Source: Candidatus Woesearchaeota archaeon
GTDB taxonomy: Archaea; Nanobdellota; Nanobdellia; Woesearchaeales; GW2011-AR9
Direction: 5' to 3'
NCBI GenBank assembly: GCA_016188115.1
Contig: JACPIK010000002.1
Location: forward strand, 84,125 to 148,124
DNA length: 64,000 nt
Every line of letters begins with the position of its first letter. Position 1 is the stretch's first letter. Under the pieces are notes generated by a model that saw only the letters and a program-made list of their open reading frames with translations, had not been told where the DNA came from and made no database searches. Both the position numbers and the translations under genes were made by a program. Below, in pieces: positions 8,769-18,115 of this stretch.

Positions 8769-10046
8769 ATGAATTATTCATTATCTTTATCACTGCTTGT
8801 TCCTGTACTATTTTATCCCTCTGGACATAGTGTAGGTCAAGAACCAAAACAAATAGTTCTAGAAACACCAAACCCAAGATCCCCTCATTCTATCTCTTTA
8901 ACTCTTGATTCTTCACTTTTTATCAATTCTCACGAAAGCATCGTATCAACGACTACGTCTCTAAGTGAACTTGTTGGTTCTGTTGCGGATATGGTAGCAC
9001 CCACAACAGCTCTTGGTCGTGTAGGAGAAATAAGTGCCATTGCATTTGCAGACGGCGTATTCTCCTGTTTTGGTCATGAATTTGGACATCAGCTCTATTT
9101 CAAAAGAACAGGGAGTATCGACCAAGCTCCTTTTGGCATCTGTTTCACATTTGAAGAAGAAGCCCCTTACCCTCTCTCAGATAAAATACTTACTATCATG
9201 AGGATGCATGCAGGTGCAGGAAGCAACATTCAATATGAGATTTCTCGTCAGGTCTTTGAACAATCACTTCAAACAGGGGACGTTCATGATGCAGTTACCT
9301 ATCTCATCAATCGACTATCTCCTGGCATTTATTCCTACGCGAATCTCCTCGCAGGAACATCTCATCTCTCTCACCCGTCTCAAATTGGCGATATTCAAGA
9401 ACAACAATGGTGGGATCTTGAAGTGTATACAGCTATGGTGAATTTAAGCTCTAATAATCCTTCTAATGCTTCTAACTATCTCAATTCTCCCTTACCAAAT
9501 TTACGACTTACCTCGCGCATTCATCCTCACGAAATTGCTTTCGCTCAAGCTATGAGTGATGTTCTTAACATTGAAACATATCATGCAAGTGCTATCATTG
9601 GAGAATATGTTCGCTCTGGCAAACGAGAATATCAGCCCCTCCAATTTCAATTAGGTCCTATGGATATAACTCCTCCTCAATTATGGATTGGTTTAAGTGG
9701 ATCTGGTCCCATCGCATTTGAAGAAATGTGGTTTGAAATTCAGTCTATGCGATTTAATACAACCTACGGCACAACCAGAATTTTCTCCACCGGCAAAGAG
9801 TTTCCTTATGATTATTTTAAATTAGGGATGGGGTACCATGCTGATGTTCAAATGGGCATCGAAAATGGCATTACCATTCGAGATGGAACCATAACTGGTT
9901 CGAAAGTAGGGGGCTTTATGGAGATAAATCTTGGTAGCTGGAACGTAGGCGCACGATGTCAATATTCTTATCATGATCTAGTAGAACAACAAATCTGGAA
10001 TAGGGAAGGGTTAGAATTAAGCATAATTCTTGGTAGGGAGCTATAA
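8769..10046 (+). CDS. secreted HExxH putative metalloprotease with beta-rich C-terminus
   Basis: 425 aa. The N-terminus (NYSLSLSLLVPVLFYPSGHS) looks like a signal peptide. Around residue 102 the sequence FGHEFGHQLYF holds HEFGH, a zincin-type metal-binding and catalytic motif. The last ~110 residues alternate in polar/aromatic pattern (for example LGMGYHADVQMGIENG, VGGFMEINLG, CQYSYHDL), ending in a short strand, and resemble a beta-barrel or beta-sandwich. The family is not recognised. TATA-like ATTTTTAAAC lies about 30 nt upstream. Protease activity is inferred only from the motif. Confidence 0.7.
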   Translation: MNYSLSLSLLVPVLFYPSGHSVGQEPKQIVLETPNPRSPHSISLTLDSSLFINSHESIVSTTTSLSELVGSVADMVAPTTALGRVGEISAIAFADGVFSCFGHEFGHQLYFKRTGSIDQAPFGICFTFEEEAPYPLSDKILTIMRMHAGAGSNIQYEISRQVFEQSLQTGDVHDAVTYLINRLSPGIYSYANLLAGTSHLSHPSQIGDIQEQQWWDLEVYTAMVNLSSNNPSNASNYLNSPLPNLRLTSRIHPHEIAFAQAMSDVLNIETYHASAIIGEYVRSGKREYQPLQFQLGPMDITPPQLWIGLSGSGPIAFEEMWFEIQSMRFNTTYGTTRIFSTGKEFPYDYFKLGMGYHADVQMGIENGITIRDGTITGSKVGGFMEINLGSWNVGARCQYSYHDLVEQQIWNREGLELSIILGREL

Positions 10047-10102
10047 AAAATTAAGAACGCAATTAAACTTAAAATAAACTCAAAAATAAAAAGACAAGAA
10101 CC

Positions 10103-10636
10103 CTATCCTTCTCCTAAATAATTCTTATATGCATATTTTTTCGTTTGCATATCCAGAACCTTCTTAATCAACGCCTGTAGGTTCCACATCCTATACCACA
10201 ACGGGTCAATATAATAATTATCCAGATTTTTAGACCATAATGTAAGATACCATCCACCCAGTTTCTTTGCTAGCCAGCCCCCTCCAAAAATATTTTCATA
10301 ATCTGCTTCTACAATACCGTTAAGTGTGATGACCATTCTTCCATTTGAAAGACTTTTTTTCTTACCGTTACTATCTACTTCAATCTCTGTCAGGTCAAAA
10401 ATATGTATCTTCATCTTGATAGTGTATTTGATATATTCAGTTACCTTTTTTTCTGTTTCCCAATCTATTTCTTGCTCTGCGCCCATGGGGGATGGCACTT
10501 TATGTTTGTACGTTTTTTCATGCCAGAAATAGCCATAATTCTTTGCCCAATCAACCATCGTAGAATACAACAAATCAAAATCAAAGAGCCCTTGGTACTT
10601 GATTATAATTGGACCTAGCGGCACAGGCGTTCCCAT
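10103..10636 (-). CDS. conserved hypothetical protein of DPANN type
   Basis: 177-aa soluble protein, beginning GTPVPLGPIIIKYQGLF after the initiator and rich in Trp/Tyr (WAKNYGYFWHEKTYKHKVP, GGWYLTLWSKNLDNYY). Small proteins of this style, with an opening strand plus FDFDLLY and HEKTYKHK, recur in small-genome archaea; no function is known to me. A longer reading frame begins with GTG at 10690, but a strong TATA (TTTATATAC, 10662-10670) lies inside it, 27 nt before the ATG at 10636, so the shorter start is preferred. Confidence 0.65.
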   Translation of the reverse strand: MGTPVPLGPIIIKYQGLFDFDLLYSTMVDWAKNYGYFWHEKTYKHKVPSPMGAEQEIDWETEKKVTEYIKYTIKMKIHIFDLTEIEVDSNGKKKSLSNGRMVITLNGIVEADYENIFGGGWLAKKLGGWYLTLWSKNLDNYYIDPLWYRMWNLQALIKKVLDMQTKKYAYKNYLGEG

Positions 10637-10735
10637 AGTAAGAAGAATCAATATTTTTGTGTATATAAACATTATGGGGTGGTAAGCCACCGCTGAATCA
10701 GAATTATTAAAAAATCTAAATTAAATCTGACTATT

Positions 10736-10757
10736 CCACTGGTGTGTTCACCAGTGG
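10736..10757. repeat. 9-bp stem hairpin
   Basis: CCACTGGTG-TGTT-CACCAGTGG, a perfect inverted repeat with a 4-nt loop in the gap downstream of ileS. It may end or process the ileS transcript, or belong with the larger hairpin at 10804-10857. Confidence 0.5.
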
Positions 10758-10803
10758 TTGAGAAGCGGAAAAAAATTCATTGGAGTGGTCAGGGTCCGAA
10801 CGA

Positions 10804-10857
10804 ACGACCCGAGGCGTAGCCGAGCATGCTCTCGGTCTATTGACCGAGAGTGGTCGT
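10804..10857. repeat. nested hairpin element downstream of ileS
   Basis: An inner perfect hairpin (CTCTCGGTC-TATT-GACCGAGAG, 10829-10850) sits inside an outer stem ACGACC/GGTCGT. The left flank reads CGAGGCGTAGCCGAG. The plan of an outer stem, an asymmetric left flank and an inner 8-9 bp hairpin with a 4-nt TA-rich loop is like the pair of elements at 39700-39845. The gap 10637-10905 holds no convincing gene. Confidence 0.5.
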
Positions 10858-10905
10858 GAGTGATTGACGTACAAAAAGAAAGAAACACAAAAAGAAAATC
10901 TCAAA

Positions 10906-13900
10906 CTATGCTTTATCAAACCAAACGCTAAACTCTTCGTTTTTGACTTTGAAGTCTTCATGGGCAAGATGGTTTTTAACAGCTTTAGCACTTACGTACT
11001 CCAGTTTTGCTGCACCAACTTTCTCACGAACATCCACTTCAAATCTAGCCAGCCGTTTGCGCATTTCTGCTGACACCAACACGAAGAGATGAATATCGTC
11101 CCGTTTTTGCAACCCAGCTTTTTTACGCATACTCTGCACATTACGCATTAACTCACGAGCAAATCCTTCGCTTTCTAACTCCGGATCAACATGGGTATTC
11201 ACATACGCAAAGCCGTTCTTGAATGCTCCCTCTTGAAGATGAGTTGGAATTACTTTTTCCATAACCAACATCTCTTTAGTAATCTCAACTTCTTTACCTT
11301 CAAGTACAAAACGATACGCACCCTCAGATTCAAGATGTTTGACAATTGTTTGTGGACTATCAATGGTCAATTTCGTGATAATCTGCGGAGCAAGTTGCCC
11401 ATAAGCAGGTCCAATCGCTGCATAATTTGGTTTGACTTTAACACTCACACCGGGGATATTTTCAACAACAGTAATCCCTTTCGCATTAACCTGTTTAAGC
11501 ACAATATCACGAAGCCTTTCAACAGCTTCAAGCGTATCTGGATCTTTACTTGAAATAAGCACTTCTTTAAGCGGCCAGCGCACTCCTGTCTTAGCTTTTT
11601 CACGTGCACCGAGAGCTGCTTGAATCACGCCTTGCACAGTAGCCATATCTAACTCTAAACGTCGAGATATCTTGTTCTCATCAACGACTGGCCAATTAAA
11701 GTGACTAATGCTTTCAGGTTCTAGATTGAACGCTTGTTTGAAATTAAGATACATTGCTTCGCAGATAAATGGTGCAACAATTTGAAACATTTTAAGTGTT
11801 TCAAGCATCACATGTGCAACAGTATACGCTACAACTTCTTTATCTTGATCATCCCCCACTGCGCTCTTTTCACGAACCATCTGAATATATGTGCGAGAAA
11901 GATCAAGGAATAAACCATCAAGATGAGCAATAACCTCATCAATACGATATTCTTCAAGTAATCTAGTCACTTCTTTAATTGTTGAATGGAGTCGTGAAAA
12001 GATATACTTCTCTTCTTCACCAAGTACATTTTCCGTAATCCCTTTATCCAATGTGAATGGATTAATCTTATTATCCTCGCAGTGCGTAATCAAAAACTTA
12101 TGCACATTCCAAAGAATATTAAGTTGGCGTGATTTCACAGCACATTCATCCCAACTAAAATTTACGTCTTCTCCTGCATTAGTCTGACACATATAATATC
12201 GCAACCCATCGGCCCCATATTTCTCAACCAATTCATCTGGTGAAATAATATTGCCTAATGACTTAGACATTTTCACTCCACTTACATCATTAAGAAATCC
12301 ATGCATCACCACATTTTTGAACGGTTGGATATCAAACGCTAAAAAAGATGCAACTACCAAAAGATTATACCATCCGCGAATTTGATCTTTTCCCTCAAGG
12401 ATAAAATCAACGGGGAAATATTTCTCAAAGAGATCGGTGCGGACAGGATAGTCCAAACAATTCCAAGACGCAGTACCTGCATCAATCCAAACATCTAAAA
12501 CGTCAGGGATACGTTTGTACACTTTTCCATTTTTGGTAATAGTAATGTCATCTATCTTAGGAATATGCATGCCCTTTACTTTCTGACCACTCAAAGATTC
12601 AAGTTCTGCTACACTTCCTACAACAATAAAATCTCCATCGGGTGCTTGCCAGATCGGGACTGGTGTTCCCCAATAGCGCTGTTTAGTAATGGAATTATCA
12701 CGAAGAAATTCAAGCCAAGAACGAAAAGCGTTTTTAGCAGATTGTGGTTGCCAGAGCACTTGCTCATTTGCTGTAACCATTTTATCTTTAAGATCTTCTA
12801 CTTTGAAGAACCATTGTTTTGTAGTTCTAAAAATCACTGGCTGATGGCTACGTTCGCCATGGGGGTACTCATGAGTATATTTTTCTTTAGCAACAATAGC
12901 TTTTGTTGTATCAAGTAACTCAATAAACTTAGAATCATCCGTTTTCGCTTTTAATCCGTTTAATGGTCCAAAATTCTCGAAAATACCACCCTCATTAACA
13001 CAATTAAATGGAGGTAGATGATACAAATGACCTACTTCATAATCCTCAGGACCACAACCTGGAGCGCAATGAACCAATCCTGTTCCAGCACTATCATCAA
13101 CATATTCTTCAGTAAGCAAAACAGAAAAGAGCCGTTTATTTTTTTGCAATTCTAAGGGTAAATACTTCTCAACACCAAGAGGGTGAGTATAATGCAACCC
13201 TTCTAGTTCTTTTCCTTTTACTGTCTTTGTAACACGGAATTGACGCACTTTTGCTTTCGTCATAACTTCGTCTACTCTGTTCTTTGCTACAATCCATGTT
13301 TCGGTTCCTACACTAACTTCACAATATTCAATCTCTGGATGAACCATCACTGCAAGGTTGAGCGGAACAGTCCACGGAGTCGTCGTCCAAATTACTAGAT
13401 ACATCTTATCTTTTCCTACTAAGGGAAATTTAACGTAAAGTGAGATGTCTGTAATTTGTTTGTACTCTAGCTCGTGTTTGGCAACAGCAGTTTGTGTTGC
13501 AGTATCCCAATGCATTGTGCGCAGTCCCTGATAAAGGCGATTCTTCTCCTGGGCTTTCTTAATGAGAAGCCACTCTGCTTCCATAAATTCTTGTTTAATT
13601 GGTTGGTACGGATTGGAGAAATCTAATGTTGAACCGATGCGGATAAAATCATCATTCATTTTGAGCATCATTTCAGTACAGAACTTTTCACATTCTTCCA
13701 TGAATTTTGCAATTCCAAACTGCTCAATATCTTGCTTATCTTTAAGATTAAATTTGACCATTACCTTCTGCTCAGTAGGAAGGCCATGCATGTCATATCC
13801 TGCCCTATCCCACACATTATGGCCTCGCATGCGCTTATAACGAACCATCATATCCTTGAGTCCCATATTCCAAGCATGCCCTAAGTGGATATGGCCGGAA

Positions 13901-14040
13901 GTATACGGCGGCCCATCCAGAAAATAAAATTTTGGACCATCTTGTGTTTTTGTACGTAATTTTTCAAGAGTTTTATGATGCTTCCAGTAGGCAAGAATTT
14001 GCGGTTCGAGTTCTGTATGGTTATAGGTAGTGAATTTCAT
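10906..14040 (-). CDS. ileS: isoleucyl-tRNA synthetase
   Basis: Charges tRNA-Ile. 1044 aa, typical of the archaeal/eukaryal form. The class I HIGH signature is HIHLGH within DGPPYTSGHIHLGHAWN and the KMSKS loop is VKMSKSLGN. The CP1 editing region follows HIGH, and the C-terminal anticodon-binding and extension domains are present. The start at 14040 is chosen because an AGGAG lies 6 nt upstream and the protein then begins MKFTTYNHTELE; a 78-nt longer frame lacks these signs. Confidence 0.97.
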   Translation of the reverse strand: MKFTTYNHTELEPQILAYWKHHKTLEKLRTKTQDGPKFYFLDGPPYTSGHIHLGHAWNMGLKDMMVRYKRMRGHNVWDRAGYDMHGLPTEQKVMVKFNLKDKQDIEQFGIAKFMEECEKFCTEMMLKMNDDFIRIGSTLDFSNPYQPIKQEFMEAEWLLIKKAQEKNRLYQGLRTMHWDTATQTAVAKHELEYKQITDISLYVKFPLVGKDKMYLVIWTTTPWTVPLNLAVMVHPEIEYCEVSVGTETWIVAKNRVDEVMTKAKVRQFRVTKTVKGKELEGLHYTHPLGVEKYLPLELQKNKRLFSVLLTEEYVDDSAGTGLVHCAPGCGPEDYEVGHLYHLPPFNCVNEGGIFENFGPLNGLKAKTDDSKFIELLDTTKAIVAKEKYTHEYPHGERSHQPVIFRTTKQWFFKVEDLKDKMVTANEQVLWQPQSAKNAFRSWLEFLRDNSITKQRYWGTPVPIWQAPDGDFIVVGSVAELESLSGQKVKGMHIPKIDDITITKNGKVYKRIPDVLDVWIDAGTASWNCLDYPVRTDLFEKYFPVDFILEGKDQIRGWYNLLVVASFLAFDIQPFKNVVMHGFLNDVSGVKMSKSLGNIISPDELVEKYGADGLRYYMCQTNAGEDVNFSWDECAVKSRQLNILWNVHKFLITHCEDNKINPFTLDKGITENVLGEEEKYIFSRLHSTIKEVTRLLEEYRIDEVIAHLDGLFLDLSRTYIQMVREKSAVGDDQDKEVVAYTVAHVMLETLKMFQIVAPFICEAMYLNFKQAFNLEPESISHFNWPVVDENKISRRLELDMATVQGVIQAALGAREKAKTGVRWPLKEVLISSKDPDTLEAVERLRDIVLKQVNAKGITVVENIPGVSVKVKPNYAAIGPAYGQLAPQIITKLTIDSPQTIVKHLESEGAYRFVLEGKEVEITKEMLVMEKVIPTHLQEGAFKNGFAYVNTHVDPELESEGFARELMRNVQSMRKKAGLQKRDDIHLFVLVSAEMRKRLARFEVDVREKVGAAKLEYVSAKAVKNHLAHEDFKVKNEEFSVWFDKA

Positions 14041-14290
14041 GTGTTTCTCCTGTGGGGGTAGTTTAAAAGCGTTTTGGCAATCTGTGGTCATAAATGTATG
14101 CGGTTGGTCAAAGTTCAAGAAGTGGGTTTAGGGTGGTAGTTGCTTACGCAACAATATTGTTTATATTAATTAGAACAGATAGGGTTATCATGTTAATCTC
14201 ACAGCAGGGTTCCCTACTTAAACATTCTGACAAAAATAAACTCTTAAAACGAGGATTGACACATTTCTATTATGGCGCATTCTATAATCT

Positions 14291-15274
14291 CTATTTTGGT
14301 ACACTTGGGCAGAAGTTATATTTATGTACCTGATAAATTTGCAATGTTGAATAGTCCCGAATAATCTCGCTAAATTCACTTTTCAACTGCATTAAAATCA
14401 CACGAAACTCCTCAACATCTTCCACTTCTAAATCAGCTTCAAAATCCCAAGGTCCTAATGCTTTAACAATATACACTATATTTGGATGAACACGACAAAA
14501 TTCCACCAGCTGGCTATACTTTTCTTCATTGATATTACGTAATGAAATGAGCACTTTGTAATGCAGATAAGGATAAACTTATTCATTAGGTACAAAATTG
14601 TAATGCTTAATGACTCCTGAAATCTCCAGTTTACGAATTCGTTGTGTAACAGCATCAGCGCTTAATTTTACTTTTCGTGCAAGTTGAGTCACATTCTCTC
14701 GACAATCAAGTGCAAGTAACCGCAAAATTTCCCAATCATTCTCATCCATTTTGATGGGGTTTGGTGTCGAACCAAAGAATGACTCCTTGCGATGTCCGCT
14801 AGCTTTCTTCCCAATTAAATAATCTCTCACAAAATATTCTCCGCGAATAATTGTTGCAATTTGTCTTTCAGCGATATATTGCCCAAACTTTTGATTTAAT
14901 TCTGTGAGTGTGGTATCTAAAAACACCATGTCTTGCGCCCAAGTGCCAAATGCCAGATCAAACATTCCATCACAGCTCGAAAGCCACACCACATTTCGAT
15001 GATGCTTAAGCCAATTAATCAATTCCATCTCTTTGTTTTGGTCAATGTTATGAAGACGTAAAAAGTTCTTGTGATTTGTAAAACCTAATCGAGCAATATC
15101 AATGACGGGATAAAAAGTTGTAATCAATTTTTCTTTTTCAAATCTCTTAAGGCGTAATCCACATACTTGTTTGGAAACTCCTACATTCTTTGCAAGCATA
15201 GAATTTGGTTGGCGTGCATTAAGATCTAATTGATAAAGTAACTTCCTATCTTTTACATCAAGATTTGCTCTCAT
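14291..15274 (-). pseudogene. Lrp/AsnC-family double-HTH regulator interrupted by an in-frame TAA
   Basis: Two pieces lie in the same frame. Residues 1-231 contain an N-terminal Lrp helix-turn-helix (KNVGVSKQVCGLRLKRFEKEK), a ligand-binding (RAM) domain and a second HTH (VTQLARKVKLSADAVTQRIR). A TAA at 14579-14581 follows NFVPNE, after which the frame stays open with VYPYLHYKVLISLRNINEEK and a second RAM-like domain to 14291. No other frame shift is needed. The single stop converts a ~328-aa regulator into two fragments; alternatives are readthrough or a sequence error. TATA-like AATTTAAATAG lies about 25 nt before the start. Confidence 0.8.
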
Positions 15275-15354
15275 AAGTTTACGATAAAAATAAATCTATT
15301 TAAATTTAGCGGAAAAGTAAATAAAAATGTGACAAAGTGTTAAATATGTCTGTG

Positions 15355-15368
15355 TCACTTTCAAGTGA
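15355..15368. promoter_or_regulatory. dyad ACT-N4-AGT site, copy C
   Basis: TCACT-TTCA-AGTGA (arms extend to TCACTT/AAGTGA). It abuts the TATA-like TATTAAATTT (15370-15378) of the radical-SAM gene at 15408, and lies in the divergent gap shared with the broken Lrp gene. Confidence 0.55.
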
Positions 15369-15407
15369 TATTAAATTTGTAGAAACTAAACAGATAGAAA
15401 CACGACC

Positions 15408-16469
15408 ATGGTTGTATTCACACTTGAAATTGTCGCAGATTTAGAACAAGTAGCCAGAGCAGCGAGATTAGATCTAAATCAACTGCCATATATTCTTAAC
15501 CTGCCTGATGTCAACGTGTGTGAAAAAAGAAGCCAATATGTATTTGAAAATGATAAAAAAGTGCAGGCTTGTCGAGGCTGTGTTACCTCCCCATTCGCTG
15601 GCGATGATAGGATACTCTCATTAGACCAATCCATTATGATCCTAGACTTTGCAAAAGAACATTTCGATATTGGTTGGATAACCATTAATGGGTATGGTGA
15701 TCCTTTATCAGGTGCAGTGATGCCTGATGGAAACACAATAAAACAGCGTACAATAGCAAAGATTCAACACGCTGCACGGCTTGGAGTTCGAAGTTATGTT
15801 TTCAATGCGGGTGATAATCTTGATCCACAAACAGCTGATATCTTTGTTGAAAATGGCGTCAATGTAATGTGGAGTTTATTTGGGAACAAATTTGTCGACG
15901 CTGATTTCTTTGGAGGAAGGGAATACGACGAACCACTTCAGCTTCGAGGAACTGCGCAACAGCAAAATCCTGCGCGTATAGCTGCAAACCTGCGAGATTT
16001 CATTTCTACCATGAACAGAAAAGCTCATTCTCCTAAAGATGGTATCACGCGTCTTGGTATGAACTATGTCTTTACAGAACACGATCGAGAGAATCCACAA
16101 CGGGTCGAAAGACTCAGTCAAGCCGCACAAGAACATGGTATTGCATTCATGTGTAACACGCCATTTGGAACTACTGACATTATACTCAAGCAAGCAGCAA
16201 AGCAATATGTGCCGAATCAACGATCTCACAGTACATCTGTATATGTGCCTTCATTAGGGATGGAGCAATGCCAAATGGGCGCAGGTGCAGTAATTACTGT
16301 GGGTGCGTATGGCAACATCGGGCAGTGTCCTTATGTTGCGCCACACCAAGATCTCCAACAAAATGGTAATATTGTCCTGAAAAATGGTGGCATCAATCTC
16401 CAACTTCTTGAGAACATTACGCGCCATCTTAACCGTGAGTATCTTTGTTTACCAAGGGGGACACGATGA
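15408..16469 (+). CDS. radical-SAM/SPASM-like protein with atypical cluster spacing
   Basis: 353 aa. Cys38, Cys55 and Cys58 (C-x16-CRGC) could hold the radical-SAM [4Fe-4S] cluster, but the spacing is not the usual CxxxCxxC. INGYGDPLSG resembles the GGEP SAM-binding motif. The C-terminus has a SPASM-like layout: Cys288 in QCQMGAG, then GNIGQCPYV (Cys307) and Cys347. It overlaps the next gene by ATGA, so the two are translationally coupled. The TATA box and dyad site upstream indicate a dedicated promoter. Substrate unknown; the match to radical SAM rests on these motifs only. Confidence 0.6.
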   Translation: MVVFTLEIVADLEQVARAARLDLNQLPYILNLPDVNVCEKRSQYVFENDKKVQACRGCVTSPFAGDDRILSLDQSIMILDFAKEHFDIGWITINGYGDPLSGAVMPDGNTIKQRTIAKIQHAARLGVRSYVFNAGDNLDPQTADIFVENGVNVMWSLFGNKFVDADFFGGREYDEPLQLRGTAQQQNPARIAANLRDFISTMNRKAHSPKDGITRLGMNYVFTEHDRENPQRVERLSQAAQEHGIAFMCNTPFGTTDIILKQAAKQYVPNQRSHSTSVYVPSLGMEQCQMGAGAVITVGAYGNIGQCPYVAPHQDLQQNGNIVLKNGGINLQLLENITRHLNREYLCLPRGTR

Positions 16470-17161
16470 CCTTTTATATTGATCAACTTAATCAAAAGGA
16501 AAATGATTTAGCATGTCGATTTAGAGCAAACATAACCCCGGCAACATCCCTTACCAAAGATCAATTAGCTTATGTCCTTCTAGAAAAACGTCTTCTTTCA
16601 AGGGCATTTGTCCCCTTGTATAATGCAGCGGCACAACGTATTCAAGATAGTCGTTTACGTCAAGTTGTAGAAGACATTATCGCGGACGAATACCAACCGG
16701 ATGACCACCAGAAACTATTAGATCAAGATCTTAAAACGATGGGTATCTACGTCCCAGATAAAAAATATGGCTCTCACCAAGAAACAAGAGATTTAGTTGA
16801 AGAAGTTCATACCTACATTGAAAGAGACACATTTGATGACGTACGCGGTGGTTTCTTCTTGCGCACTTACGGGGAGCTCCTTCCTGGCATCGAATACGAT
16901 ATTCTCTGGCCGCGTCTTGTGCAAGATTTTGGGCTCACACCAGAGACTTCCGTATTCTACTGGCACCATAAAGTCCATGATGAAAAAAAGGTAGAGCTGG
17001 GAACAAAGGGTAGTACTCATACTGACTCATTCAGTAAAACACTTGGAGAACTGGTAAAATCTTCACGCGATTATCATCTTGCATCAAATGGCATCCAAAT
17101 TGCCATATCTTTTCGTTCTCAATTTTGGACCGATACTTTGAGAAGATTAGACAATAAATAG
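16466..17161 (+). CDS. heme-oxygenase-fold, iron-containing redox enzyme-like protein
   Basis: 231 aa, all-helical. Features of the heme-oxygenase-like diiron oxidase group are DEYQPDDHQKLL (Glu-x6-His) and FYWHHKVHDEKKVELG near residue 175. The expected last His of the second motif is replaced by Lys in my alignment by eye, so metal binding may be altered. The start at 16466 is preferred over one 21 nt earlier because it forms an ATGA overlap with the radical-SAM gene and is preceded by AAGGGGG. Pairing suggests both act on the same substrate or cofactor (inference). Confidence 0.65.
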   Translation: MTFYIDQLNQKENDLACRFRANITPATSLTKDQLAYVLLEKRLLSRAFVPLYNAAAQRIQDSRLRQVVEDIIADEYQPDDHQKLLDQDLKTMGIYVPDKKYGSHQETRDLVEEVHTYIERDTFDDVRGGFFLRTYGELLPGIEYDILWPRLVQDFGLTPETSVFYWHHKVHDEKKVELGTKGSTHTDSFSKTLGELVKSSRDYHLASNGIQIAISFRSQFWTDTLRRLDNK

Positions 17162-17165
17162 GCTT

Positions 17166-17915
17166 TTATTCCTCTTTTTTCGTCTCTAGTGTCTTAACAG
17201 AATTCTTTAACAACACCACATTGCCTCGTCCTTTCTTAACTTTTTCAACCAATCCCTTGTGTTCTAATTCAGTAAGAATTAAACTTACTTTTGCTTCACT
17301 AAGATAACCCATTTCTTTGCGTAAGTCTTTTTGATGTATACGTCCATCGTGTTTTGTGATAATTGCTAGTGCATCATCTAAATATTGTGGTGACGCGGCA
17401 ACTTCTTGCTCGTGCACTTCAAGTGGTTTGATACTTTCAGCTTTAATTCTACGCCGAAAAAATGCAACTGAACCATATTTATGTCTCATGTAAATAATCC
17501 GAGCCAACAATCCAATCACAATGATTCCAAAAAGTACATATGCCCACCATCGTGATGACGTTTGTTGCTCAACAACGAGTTCATCTTGTGTGTCATCCCA
17601 AAGCTCTTCTTCTTGGCTTATATCCTCTAAAAGAAAAACATCAAACACAAATGTTCCTTCTTGAGTAATATGTAAACTTTCTACAACATCAATTCCTGCT
17701 TTTCGCGCGCTTAAACTATACTCACCCAAGGGCACTATAAACATATATGTTCCCTCTTTTGCAAGATATTTTTGAGGAGGTGTGCTATTAATCTCAATTA
17801 ATACGTCCTTTTCAACATCTAGATTATCATTATAAATTGAACCTTGGATGGTAGCACCTAGTACAATAGGTAGAGAACAGAATAGCACTATCACAAACCA
17901 TATCTTCTCTTTCAT
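17166..17915 (-). CDS. membrane-anchored winged-helix protein
   Basis: 249 aa. Signal peptide (IWFVIVLFCSLPIVLGA), an extracytoplasmic beta domain like a carboxypeptidase regulatory fold (about 25-100), one membrane segment (WWAYVLFGIIVIGLLARIIYM) and a cytoplasmic winged-helix DNA-binding domain (ALAIITKHDGRIHQKDLRKEMG...LEHKGLVEKVKKGRGNVV). The layout suits a one-component sensor that acts from the membrane. TATA-like GTTTTTATAG lies about 27 nt upstream. Convergent with the heme-oxygenase-like gene, 4 nt apart. Confidence 0.8.
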   Translation of the reverse strand: MKEKIWFVIVLFCSLPIVLGATIQGSIYNDNLDVEKDVLIEINSTPPQKYLAKEGTYMFIVPLGEYSLSARKAGIDVVESLHITQEGTFVFDVFLLEDISQEEELWDDTQDELVVEQQTSSRWWAYVLFGIIVIGLLARIIYMRHKYGSVAFFRRRIKAESIKPLEVHEQEVAASPQYLDDALAIITKHDGRIHQKDLRKEMGYLSEAKVSLILTELEHKGLVEKVKKGRGNVVLLKNSVKTLETKKEE

Positions 17916-18115
17916 AAGAAGATAATGGGTTTACAATCTATAAAAACCTATCGCAGGGGGATCGTAAGCATATTTGGCTAATCTTTGCCTATTTATCTGT
18001 ATGATTTTGGTCTGTGGGGGAAATCCAAAACCAGTAGCCATTTTACTACTTTTACTACTCTCGAATACTAAATTGAACGAAAGATTTATATATAGGGGGC
18101 AGTATCAAAACTTAA

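Noticed and set aside
10731-10991. 86-codon minus-strand frame downstream of ileS
   Set aside because: Overlaps the ileS end and runs through two strong hairpins; composition looks non-coding.
14094-14333. 79-codon plus-strand frame between ileS and the Lrp gene
   Set aside because: Crosses the promoter of ileS and the end of the Lrp gene; no promoter of its own and no family resemblance.
14579-14581. Stop decoded as pyrrolysine
   Set aside because: The codon is TAA, whereas pyrrolysine uses TAG.
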